In this document: one piece after another, positions 1 to 6,057 of the stretch | Layout: the number at the start of each line of letters is the position of its first letter | How positions within the stretch are numbered: position 1 is the first letter of the stretch | Assembly: GCA_017545505.1 (NCBI GenBank) | Contig: JAFWNB010000004.1 | Coordinates: 1-64,000, forward strand | DNA from: Candidatus Saccharimonadota bacterium | GTDB taxonomy: Bacteria > Patescibacteriota > Saccharimonadia > Saccharimonadales > Saccharimonadaceae | Reading direction: 5' to 3' | DNA: 64,000 bases | The notes under the pieces: model-generated | Databases searched by the model: none | Seen by the model: only the letters and a program-made list of their open reading frames with translations | Told to the model about the DNA's origin: nothing | Position numbers and translations under genes: made by a program

Positions 1-1287
1 ACGCCAAACGGTGGCGATTCGACGATAAAGACAATTACTTTCTCTACACTCGTAACGCACGCCGCGCCAAACTTCTCGAACTTTGAATATAGAGATACTA
101 ACGCGACAACGACCGGGATGACCGGTAACGACCAAGCAATGATTCAAGGTCAATCTACTCCACTCGTAACGATTTCCACCGTCAACAAAGCAACTGGTAA
201 CGATGGAGTAGGAGTTTCCAACTACGCCATCACATTCGTTGGCCAATCCAAAACAATCGATTATTCTAGTAGTGAGGCCGTCTCTACCTCGTTAAACGCA
301 CCGGCGGAAGCTGGCACGAGCAATTTGACCGTATCTGCAGTAGATGCCCTCTCTACAGCAAAAGCCGTTTCTAAACCCGTAACGATTTATCCTTGGGCTA
401 AACCGACCATTTCCGCCTCGATACAGCGTGTAAATAACTTTGAATCGGAAGCCAAACTGAACGCGTCCGGAACTTACTCGCCAATTCTAATAAATGGCGT
501 GGCGAAGAATACAATTTCTCTCGAATATAGAACCAAAAAGTCATCCAGCTCGGAATGGAGCAGCTGGACTTCAAGATCCGTAACAATAAGTGGCGCTAAC
601 TGGTCGCTCTCTAACCTATCGATTACGCTCGACAATAATTACCAATGGGATGTACAAGTGCGAGCCGTGGATACTTTCTCCAATACCGCAACCGACTTAT
701 CGCTCTCAATCGGGATGCCGAACTTCTTTATTGGCGTGGACGGCAGAGTTTCTATCGGAATGAGGCCAAGTAAAACCTTGGCGAGTGGCGATCGCGGACA
801 TCTCGAAGTAGATGGGCCAGTATATTCAAAAGGCGTGCCACTAGTTTCTAGTCATGTCGGGCAGATTATTATGACAACAACCCTAAATACGGCCGCCAAA
901 GTTCAGGCCATTTATGGCGGAACTTGGGTAGCGTGGGGTGCCGGACGCGTGCCGGTAGGTATTGGTTCAAACGGAACCACAAACTATTCAACAGTAGAGG
1001 CGACCGGCGGCGAAGAAAAGCACACATTAACTATAGCTGAAATGCCGAGCCATACTCACACGCAGAATTCTCATTCTCACACGACTTATAATAGATGGAA
1101 TTCATACGCCGCAGGTAATTTGTCGGGCTATGGATATACTTCGCCGGCGAACAGCTGGGCGCAGGATGGCTGGCAACAAGATTATACCGGTGGCACGACA
1201 GCAACAAACCAAAATACTGGTGGCGGTGGATCACACGAAAATAGACAGCCATACATCACGGTCTATATGTGGAAGCGGACGGCATAA
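1..1287 (+). CDS. Phage tail / receptor-binding protein, 5' end outside window
   Basis: The frame is open from base 1, so the N-terminus is missing; the first ATG at 118 is internal. The N-terminal part is Ser/Thr-rich beta material of the kind found in phage minor structural (DUF859-like) proteins. The last ~140 residues (from about base 865) resemble the collar/T4 gp10 C-terminal fold used in tail fibres and baseplates: GGTWVAWGAGRVPVG, then EMPSHTH with a His-rich stretch, then a GGGGSHENRQPYITVYMWKR end. Role inferred: host-surface recognition by a phage tail or tail-derived particle. No other phage structural gene is visible, so it may be the end of a prophage or tail module lying to the left. 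Confident of phage ancestry, less so of present function. Confidence 0.8.
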   Translation, partial: TPNGGDSTIKTITFSTLVTHAAPNFSNFEYRDTNATTTGMTGNDQAMIQGQSTPLVTISTVNKATGNDGVGVSNYAITFVGQSKTIDYSSSEAVSTSLNAPAEAGTSNLTVSAVDALSTAKAVSKPVTIYPWAKPTISASIQRVNNFESEAKLNASGTYSPILINGVAKNTISLEYRTKKSSSSEWSSWTSRSVTISGANWSLSNLSITLDNNYQWDVQVRAVDTFSNTATDLSLSIGMPNFFIGVDGRVSIGMRPSKTLASGDRGHLEVDGPVYSKGVPLVSSHVGQIIMTTTLNTAAKVQAIYGGTWVAWGAGRVPVGIGSNGTTNYSTVEATGGEEKHTLTIAEMPSHTHTQNSHSHTTYNRWNSYAAGNLSGYGYTSPANSWAQDGWQQDYTGGTTATNQNTGGGGSHENRQPYITVYMWKRTA

Positions 1288-1302
1288 ACTTACATTTAAT
1301 GG

Positions 1303-1308
1303 TATAAT
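1303..1308 (+). promoter_or_regulatory. -10 box of FtsK-like gene, leaderless arrangement
   Basis: TATAAT is followed by exactly six bases and then the ATG at 1315, so transcription should begin at or next to the start codon. No Shine-Dalgarno is present between them. The -35 is weak. Confidence 0.55.
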
Positions 1309-1314
1309 AGTAAT

Positions 1315-2076
1315 ATGAACACCAACCAAAAGTATCCATCTTTTGTACTTGGTTGCGGCGAAGACGGAGCCGATATTTCTTATACACTTGGGCCTAGAGA
1401 ATCCGTGATTCTAATGGCTGGTACTTGTGGTAATGGCCGCACGACTCTAATTCAACGAATTATAACACAGTTGATAAGTAGTTACTTTTCAGATGAGGTT
1501 CAATTCATCCTCGCAGATACTATTGGAATTTCGTTTGGACAATATAAAGGACTACCATATCTAATAAAAGATCCATTAACTAAGCCAAAAGAAATAATTG
1601 AGGCAATGGACTGGATCCTAGAAGAAAACAAGCGTCGAACCGAAATAGTCAAAAATAGCAAAGATAAAAATAAAGCCGCCTCCAGCTTTCCGGCGCTCAT
1701 TTTTGTAATAGATGAATTTTCTTATCTATTTAAGAGAGATGGTATTGAGCATGACAAATTTACTTTATTCTTGAGTGAGTTTAATAAGCTTAGTCGCTAC
1801 GCTAATACCCACATTATCTTATCAACTCAAAGACGCGAAGAAGAATTTATAACGGAACAGGATCTAGGCTATATGCCAACAAGATTTATCTTCCATTGTC
1901 TTGACGACAAAGAATCTAAGCGACTAATTCTTTTAGATGGTGCCGAAAATCTAAAGCAAGGAGAATTTCTATACCGAAGTGATACTATGCCCGAGCCAGT
2001 TTTCTGTAAAATCGAGAATTTATCAGAAAAAGATATAGAAAAAACGATAAAGGAGATAAATGAAAAAGTGTCCTAA
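1315..2076 (+). CDS. Stand-alone FtsK/SpoIIIE-type ATPase domain with atypical Walker A
   Basis: A 253-residue protein made of only an FtsK-like motor domain. The family order is visible: P-loop region AGTCGNGRTT (residues ~36-45), Walker B FVIDEF preceded by PALI (~125-134), the sensor ILSTQRR (~164), then PTRFIFH and the DxKESKRLIL / GEFLYRS segment typical of FtsK C-terminal halves. The Walker A lysine is replaced by Arg (NGRTT instead of SGKST). No membrane segment, coiled coil or gamma DNA-reading domain is present. It heads an operon with two overlapping downstream genes and follows the phage tail gene by 27 bases. Possible roles: DNA pumping for an integrated element, or an ATPase that binds but hydrolyses poorly. 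Family assignment is firm, function is not. Confidence 0.8.
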   Translation: MNTNQKYPSFVLGCGEDGADISYTLGPRESVILMAGTCGNGRTTLIQRIITQLISSYFSDEVQFILADTIGISFGQYKGLPYLIKDPLTKPKEIIEAMDWILEENKRRTEIVKNSKDKNKAASSFPALIFVIDEFSYLFKRDGIEHDKFTLFLSEFNKLSRYANTHIILSTQRREEEFITEQDLGYMPTRFIFHCLDDKESKRLILLDGAENLKQGEFLYRSDTMPEPVFCKIENLSEKDIEKTIKEINEKVS

Positions 2077-2281
2077 ATGCGGTGAAAGCCTAATTGAAAT
2101 CGTATATGGAATGCCTGGCATAGAATTATTTGAAGCCGAAGAACGCGGTGAAGTAATTCTTGGTGGCTGTTGCGTATCTGATGATGATCCAAAATATCGT
2201 TGTAAAAAGTGTGACATAGATTATTCCCGAGACTTAAAAAAGACATTTAAACCAGATCACGGAATTGAATTAGATGGATAA
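2060..2281 (+). CDS. Small zinc-ribbon protein
   Basis: Seventy-three residues with two CxxC knuckles: KCPKCGE at residues 3-9 and RCKKC near 47-51, which together would bind one zinc ion. The middle segment (IVYGMPGIELFEAEERGEV, LGGCCV) matches a small uncharacterised zinc-ribbon family widespread in bacteria. It overlaps the end of the FtsK-like gene by 17 bases, with an AAAGGAG Shine-Dalgarno inside that gene, so the two are translationally coupled. No function is known to me; it could be a nucleic-acid-binding or adaptor protein. Fold assignment is good. Confidence 0.75.
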   Translation: MKKCPKCGESLIEIVYGMPGIELFEAEERGEVILGGCCVSDDDPKYRCKKCDIDYSRDLKKTFKPDHGIELDG

Positions 2282-2657
2282 CGAAAACCTGGTTTTAAAA
2301 ATCGAACACGAAAACTGGGGAGAAATTGGTCCGGGAGGTTGGCAAGGCACCGTATGGAAAATTTATGGCGACTTGAAAATGGAAATATTTCTGACTGTCA
2401 GTTTTGGGGATAAGAAGAAAAAACAAACTAAAATAAGCCAGAAAGATTTTGATTATATTCTAGACCTACTAAAACAGTCCGAAAAAGATGATAGAAAAAT
2501 CGAAGCTCTAGACGGTTCTGTATGGTCAATAAAAAGATATCAAGGCAAAACGCTCGTCTGGGAACGCAAAATAGGATACATTTACGGTATTAAGTCATTA
2601 GAGACTCTATCCGGATTTCTCTACAAACTAGCCGGAATGAAGAAAATTAATTGGTAG
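2274..2657 (+). CDS. Hypothetical protein of the FtsK-like operon
   Basis: A soluble 127-residue protein that overlaps the zinc-ribbon gene by eight bases and therefore belongs to the same transcript. It is Lys-rich and contains several Trp (GGWQGTVWKIYG, DGSVWSIKRY). I see no signal peptide, membrane segment or recognised motif. The sequence looks like a compact alpha/beta fold. I do not recognise the family. Conserved coupling with an FtsK-type ATPase would suggest a shared role, but that is inference. Confidence 0.6.
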   Translation: MDNENLVLKIEHENWGEIGPGGWQGTVWKIYGDLKMEIFLTVSFGDKKKKQTKISQKDFDYILDLLKQSEKDDRKIEALDGSVWSIKRYQGKTLVWERKIGYIYGIKSLETLSGFLYKLAGMKKINW

Positions 2658-2768
2658 CTACTTCTTTTTCTTCTTAAAGAGCTTCGCGATATCTTTACCG
2701 AAGCTGACAAGAAAAGCAACCACAATAATTACGGCGATAATAATAAGAGCGATTACTAAAATAGGCAT
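2658..2768 (-). CDS. 36-residue membrane protein with polylysine tail
   Basis: A short reading frame from ATG at 2768 to TAG at 2658. Residues 2-22 form one strongly hydrophobic Ile/Val/Leu helix, followed by SFGKDIAKLF and a final run of five lysines, the pattern of a single-pass protein with a positively charged cytoplasmic end. A TATAAT (2775-2780 on the opposite strand) ends six bases before the ATG, the same leaderless spacing seen for many recognised genes here, which supports it as a real gene. It converges on the operon 1315-2657 with no gap. Function unknown; a toxin-like or membrane-associated peptide is possible but not shown. Confidence 0.55.
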   Translation of the reverse strand: MPILVIALIIIAVIIVVAFLVSFGKDIAKLFKKKKK

Positions 2769-2796
2769 ATAACCATTATATCAAAATCAGCATAAT

Positions 2797-2934
2797 CCTA
2801 GTAGCTTCTCCTGGGCCGGCAATAAGATGAAAAACCTGTTGGACGGGATTTTCAATGTCGGGCTTGCAAGGAACTAGGCACTTTTGTTCGCCCAATTAGT
2901 TGCGATGTTTGTCGGCCCGGGAGAAACTACTAGG
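2797..2934 (+). ncRNA. Candidate structured RNA (three-way junction)
   Basis: Arms 2797-2821 and 2910-2934 form a 25-position stem. Read on the plus strand it has 22 Watson-Crick pairs, two G-U pairs and one mismatch. The interior holds two more hairpins: 2829-2853 (GAAAA/TTTTC plus CC/GG) and 2860-2893 (GGGC/GCCC stacked on GAAC/GTTC with a seven-base bulge). No open frame explains it. It does not match SRP RNA, tmRNA, RNase P or T-box signatures that I can recognise; a 6S-like role is possible. The strand is uncertain, since the minus-strand fold is almost as good. Confidence 0.5.
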
Positions 2935-2941
2935 GTTTCTC

Positions 2942-3181
2942 CTAAAAGATTTTCGTTTCCGACACAATATATCCCTCCGTGGTAGATTCCTGCTTGATGA
3001 TACAAATTGCTTCGAAGCGGTCTTCCTCTTTTAGGATCTTCTTGTATCTGCGAGCATGGTCGCGATTTTTAAACCATAGTGAATACGGGTGGTTGCGATC
3101 ATTATTCACGATAACCTTATAAATTGCTTGATTATCAGCCCATTCGGATGAGTCGATTATCTTCATGGCTTTGTCGACCAA
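2942..3181 (-). CDS. Hypothetical protein, start uncertain
   Basis: Seventy-nine residues if the TTG at 3181 is used, 74 from the ATG at 3166. The product is small, charged and Arg/Lys-rich (FKNRDHARRYKKILKEEDRFE), with no membrane segment or known motif; the NRDHARRYKKIL helix could contact nucleic acid. A perfect AGGAGGT (3241-3247) lies too far upstream for either start but is five bases from an in-frame ATA at 3235; reading from there adds about 18 residues of credible protein (IRDKVRISLFGRSGSF). The gene may therefore use a non-canonical start or have lost its ATG. Function unknown. Confidence 0.5.
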   Translation of the reverse strand: MVDKAMKIIDSSEWADNQAIYKVIVNNDRNHPYSLWFKNRDHARRYKKILKEEDRFEAICIIKQESTTEGYIVSETKIF

Positions 3182-3340
3182 GAAACTACCTGACCGTCCG
3201 AATAGACTAATACGAACTTTATCTCTTATACCTATAGATTACCTCCTGCTTAAAGTTGATATTGATGTGCTAGGCGTCTTGTTGCCTCTGTGGAGTAATC
3301 AATAAATCTTCTGCATACCAAATTGACGACTCCAATTGAA

Positions 3341-3376
3341 CCAACAAAAAACTCAGAGATTTAACTCTGAGTTTTC
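3341..3376 (-). terminator. Terminator after the tRNA cluster
   Basis: An 11-bp stem (AAAACTCAGAG, 3347-3357, with its complement 3365-3375) and seven-base loop, followed on the minus strand by a run of T. It lies directly downstream of tRNA-Thr. Confidence 0.85.
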
Positions 3377-3385
3377 AATTTCAAA

Positions 3386-3460
3386 TGGAGCCGTCTGTGG
3401 GATTTGAACCCACGACCCCGTCCTTACCATGGACGTGCTCTACCACTGAGCTAAGACGGC
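3386..3460 (-). tRNA. tRNA-Thr (GGT)
   Basis: A complete 75-base cloverleaf with encoded CCA. The acceptor GCCGTCT pairs with AGACGGC; the anticodon arm is CGTCC/GGACG around loop ATGGTAA, giving anticodon GGT. The T arm holds GGGTTCAAATCCC. It is the last gene of a minus-strand tRNA cluster. Confidence 0.92.
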
Positions 3461-3485
3461 ATAAACCGGTTATGTTCGAAATGTA

Positions 3486-3566
3486 CGGCACTTCTCGCCA
3501 CTGTAGCCTCAGTTGTAAGACCGTAGCCTTACCATGGATGCGCTCTACCAACTGAGCTATCGCGGC
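3486..3566 (-). pseudogene. Decayed tRNA-Thr-like gene
   Basis: The first 40 bases (3566 down to 3527) read as a good tRNA 5' half: GCCGCGA acceptor strand, D arm AGCTCAGTTGGTAGAGC and the loop ATGGTAA with anticodon GGT, close to the intact tRNA-Thr nearby. After that the cloverleaf fails. The anticodon stem cannot close fully, a direct repeat GGCTAC occurs twice, there is no GGTTCRA T loop, and the 3' acceptor strand TCGCGGC and CCA are absent. I read it as a broken duplicate. An unusual functional tRNA cannot be fully excluded. Confidence 0.65.
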
Positions 3567-3567
3567 A

Positions 3568-3588
3568 TGATGCTGGAGGTTGGACTCG
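3568..3588 (-). repeat. Second copy of tRNA-Tyr 3' end
   Basis: These 21 bases repeat the last 21 bases of tRNA-Tyr (3643-3663) with one difference, so the CCA end reads TCA. The offset is 75 bases. Its T-arm side forms a short hairpin (CTCGCT/AGCGAG) absent from the tRNA. A hairpin (CATTC/GAATG, about 3628-3642) stands between the tRNA and the copy. This is the same layout as at the two tRNA-Ala genes. Confidence 0.75.
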
Positions 3589-3642
3589 CTTCGAGCGAGG
3601 CGAGAACTGGTGTCCTGCTTTTTAATACACATTCGAAGAATG

Positions 3643-3728
3643 TGGTGCTGGAGGTTGGACTCGAACCAACGATGGGGGAACCCCGGCAGATTTACAGTCT
3701 GCTGTCATAGCCACTAGACGACTCCAGC
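3643..3728 (-). tRNA. tRNA-Tyr (GTA)
   Basis: An 86-base class II tRNA with a long variable arm and encoded CCA. Acceptor GCTGGAG/CTCCAGC, anticodon loop CTGTAAA (anticodon GTA), T arm TTGG-TTCGAGT-CCAA. It starts 40 bases after the stop of the TPR gene and may be co-transcribed with it and with tRNA-Thr. Confidence 0.92.
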
Positions 3729-3767
3729 TTGTAGTCTATTATATCAAACAATAATAAAAAATCAACG

Positions 3768-4526
3768 TTATATGCGCTTTCGTCCAGCGTGCGGTTTAAT
3801 AATCTTTGGCGCTGAAATTGGTTTCTTTTTGACTGTTTTTACGGGCTTAAGATTATTTCGATTGGCTTTAGTTACTTTTTTAGCTTGGTGGCGACGTTGT
3901 TTTGCTTTGTTGTCGCGTATGATTTGGGCCTCTACGCGCGCCGCAGTAGCAGTAGCTGCTTCCGTATCGCCAGCCGCTTCGTAAATAGCTAAAATTTGAC
4001 GTAAGGTTGTGACTTTAGGGTCTAGTTCATATGCGCTTTCTAGGGCATTAATTGCTTTTTTGGTGTTACCTAATTTTTCTTCTGCTTTAGCTAACGCAAT
4101 ATAACGGGTTGGAACATCCCCTTCTAGCTCGATTGCTTGGTTGAATGCCATAGCAGCTTTTTCGTATGCTCCAGTTTCTAAATATATCAATCCGACATTG
4201 TGTATTGATGCCGGATTATTATCTAGAGATTGAGCAATTTCAAAACATTCTACCGCTTCATCATATTTTTGACTCTTTGCATATAAAATACCTAGGCGGT
4301 TGTAAGCTGCGGCGTTTTTCTCGTCAAACTTCAAAATTGTGAGAAGTGCTTTTTCTGCACGAAACGGTTTACGTTCTTTCATTGAGGTCTGAGCAATTTG
4401 CCAAAGTTTTTTCATTTGTGCTTTGTATTTAGGAGATTTTTCTTCTGTCGGTTTGGTTTTTGGCTCCATTGGAAAGAAAAATGTCAAATACAAGACAAAA
4501 ATAAGTATAGCAAATACTGCAATCAT
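3768..4526 (-). CDS. Membrane-anchored TPR protein
   Basis: The 252-residue product starts with one hydrophobic segment (residues ~2-20), then a charged linker, then about four tetratricopeptide repeats (~60-200; for instance NAAAYNRLGILYAKSQKYDE and ASIHNVGLIYLETGAYEKA). The last ~45 residues are very basic (KKVTKANRNNLKPVK, HAGRKRI). TPR arrays scaffold protein complexes; the basic tail may bind RNA, DNA or acidic phospholipid. A TAAAAT box (4533-4538 on the other strand) ends six bases from the ATG, inside the end of holB, which implies its own leaderless transcript. The specific partner is unknown. Confidence 0.8.
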   Translation of the reverse strand: MIAVFAILIFVLYLTFFFPMEPKTKPTEEKSPKYKAQMKKLWQIAQTSMKERKPFRAEKALLTILKFDEKNAAAYNRLGILYAKSQKYDEAVECFEIAQSLDNNPASIHNVGLIYLETGAYEKAAMAFNQAIELEGDVPTRYIALAKAEEKLGNTKKAINALESAYELDPKVTTLRQILAIYEAAGDTEAATATAARVEAQIIRDNKAKQRRHQAKKVTKANRNNLKPVKTVKKKPISAPKIIKPHAGRKRI

Positions 4527-4535
4527 ATTAATATT

Positions 4536-5198
4536 TTAGCATAAATCTGCGATAAGGTGAAGCTTTATATGCCCGTTTGCGGCAATATTATCATAGGCAT
4601 CCAATAATTTCGGAATTTTTTTAAGAAAAATGTTTTTACCATTCATAAAATATGCCTTATATGACATTTTGATTGCTATCGATAGAACATTTAAAGTATA
4701 TTCACGATCCTTTTTCTTGGCTATCTTTTCTGCAACATCAATTAGCTCCTGACCTTTTGCCATTAAAAGATTTCTTGAGATACTCTTCGTTCCTTCGTCA
4801 GCGTCTATTTTTGATTCGAGAGATTCTATTGACTTCATGAAATATAATGCCGAACGGCTACGTATTGTAGGTAAAATTTTTGCTATATTTTCCGTTATTA
4901 GTACAAAATGAATATTCTCGGTTGGTTCTTCGAGATTTTTTAAAAAAGCGTTGGCGGCTTCTGTCTGCATTTTATCGGCTGGCTGGATTAAAATATATTG
5001 CGGTTTCGATGTTTTTAGTTTCAACCTTTCTATAACATTTCTGACTTGTTCAATCGTGATAACAGATTTCTCTTGAGGCTCAAGCAAAATAGCATTTTTG
5101 ATTTCAATCCTCTGATTATTTGGAATAACGAATATTGCCGCATGGTGGTTTGCGGCGATGTCTTTGATTTCTGAAGTCTCATTAAAAAACATTTTCAA
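4536..5198 (-). CDS. holB: DNA polymerase III delta-prime-type subunit
   Basis: A 220-residue protein matching the AAA+ core of clamp-loader delta-prime: SVITIEQVRNVIERL, then ILIQPADKMQTEAANAFLKN LEEP, then VLITENIAKILPTIRSRS, the canonical sensor region with the SRC-like motif as SRS. The N-terminal P-loop section and zinc knuckle of larger delta-prime/gamma proteins are missing, so it is shorter than the usual ~330 residues and should be a non-hydrolysing loader subunit. It overlaps the upstream pseudouridine synthase gene by 17 bases, indicating coupling. Family assignment is solid; delta-prime rather than another holB-like paralogue is inferred. Confidence 0.8.
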   Translation of the reverse strand: MKMFFNETSEIKDIAANHHAAIFVIPNNQRIEIKNAILLEPQEKSVITIEQVRNVIERLKLKTSKPQYILIQPADKMQTEAANAFLKNLEEPTENIHFVLITENIAKILPTIRSRSALYFMKSIESLESKIDADEGTKSISRNLLMAKGQELIDVAEKIAKKKDREYTLNVLSIAIKMSYKAYFMNGKNIFLKKIPKLLDAYDNIAANGHIKLHLIADLC

Positions 5199-6057
5199 AT
5201 TCCTTAGGCATAGCTGCAGTAAAAGTTGTGCGCTTGCCGCCCGGAAGCGTAATTTCTAGGCTATTTGCGTGCAAATATAATCTATCGGCTTTTGTGCCGT
5301 AAATCGGATCTCCAACTATTGGATGTCCTAAGTGCTTCATATGCACCCTTAACTGATGAGTGCGGCCAGTAGTTGGCTTAAGTTCCACCAGCGAATAATC
5401 GCCATTCGATTTTATGACTTTATAATATGTTTCGGAAGGTTTGCCACCTGCTTCTACACGAAAAGTGGTCGGATGCCTAAGATCTCGGCTAATTGGTAGG
5501 TCTATCTTAGCTTCATCTAGTTTTGGTCGACCTTCTACAATTGCATAGTATGTTTTATGTGTTTTGCGGTCTTGAAACTGTTTTTTGAGAAACTTCTGTA
5601 CATTCTCATTTTTTGCCAAAATAACTACGCCCGAAGTATCACGATCTAGACGATGCACCAATAATCCGTACCGTTCTAAAGTGTTTTCAGGGCAATATTC
5701 ACCCTTAGCCATTGATAAAAGTCCAGCTGGCTTATTCATGACTATGACATTTTCGTCTTCATAAATGGTTTCCGGCACTAAATCTGCATTTTTCATAGTT
5801 TCAGGTACGACTAGTTCGATTTTTACCCCTCTTTCAAATCTTTTATTTGGCTTCGTGACCTTCTCACCGTCGACTTTAACGAAACCCATTTCAATAAACC
5901 TTTGGAGCGTAGAACGATTATAGCTTTTATAAATTTCGGTCATTAAAATATCTAAACGAGTCTTTTCGGGATTCTCTGCTTCCTCTGGCAAGATTGTGTC
6001 ACCATTAATCACCCTAGACATCGCTGGCTTGCTAAACTTTTTTCCCGTTATAATCAT
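5182..6057 (-). CDS. RluA-family RNA pseudouridine synthase
   Basis: This 291-residue enzyme converts specific uridines in rRNA or tRNA to pseudouridine. An S4 RNA-binding domain occupies about residues 30-95 (DILMTEIYKSYNRSTLQRFI). The catalytic domain carries the signature VHRLDRDTSGVVILAKN, with the catalytic Asp in HRLDRDTSG, and the later TGRTHQLRVHMKHLGHPIVGD. Domain order and length fit the RluA/C/D family; which base it modifies cannot be told. The start codon ATG overlaps the trpS stop (ATGA), so it is translationally coupled to trpS, and it runs into holB with a 17-base overlap. Confidence 0.88.
   Translation of the reverse strand: MIITGKKFSKPAMSRVINGDTILPEEAENPEKTRLDILMTEIYKSYNRSTLQRFIEMGFVKVDGEKVTKPNKRFERGVKIELVVPETMKNADLVPETIYEDENVIVMNKPAGLLSMAKGEYCPENTLERYGLLVHRLDRDTSGVVILAKNENVQKFLKKQFQDRKTHKTYYAIVEGRPKLDEAKIDLPISRDLRHPTTFRVEAGGKPSETYYKVIKSNGDYSLVELKPTTGRTHQLRVHMKHLGHPIVGDPIYGTKADRLYLHANSLEITLPGGKRTTFTAAMPKEFENVF

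Noticed and set aside
1130-1318. 62-residue plus-strand frame overlapping the tail gene end
   Set aside because: Out-of-frame shadow within the conserved C-terminal tail domain.
2797-2934. SRP RNA, tmRNA or RNase P RNA
   Set aside because: None of their conserved cores (GGAAG-type SRP loop, tmRNA tag frame, RNase P core) is present on either strand.
3381-3632. 83-residue reading frame on the minus strand
   Set aside because: It runs across tRNA-Thr and the decayed tRNA; the open frame is a by-product of tRNA sequence.
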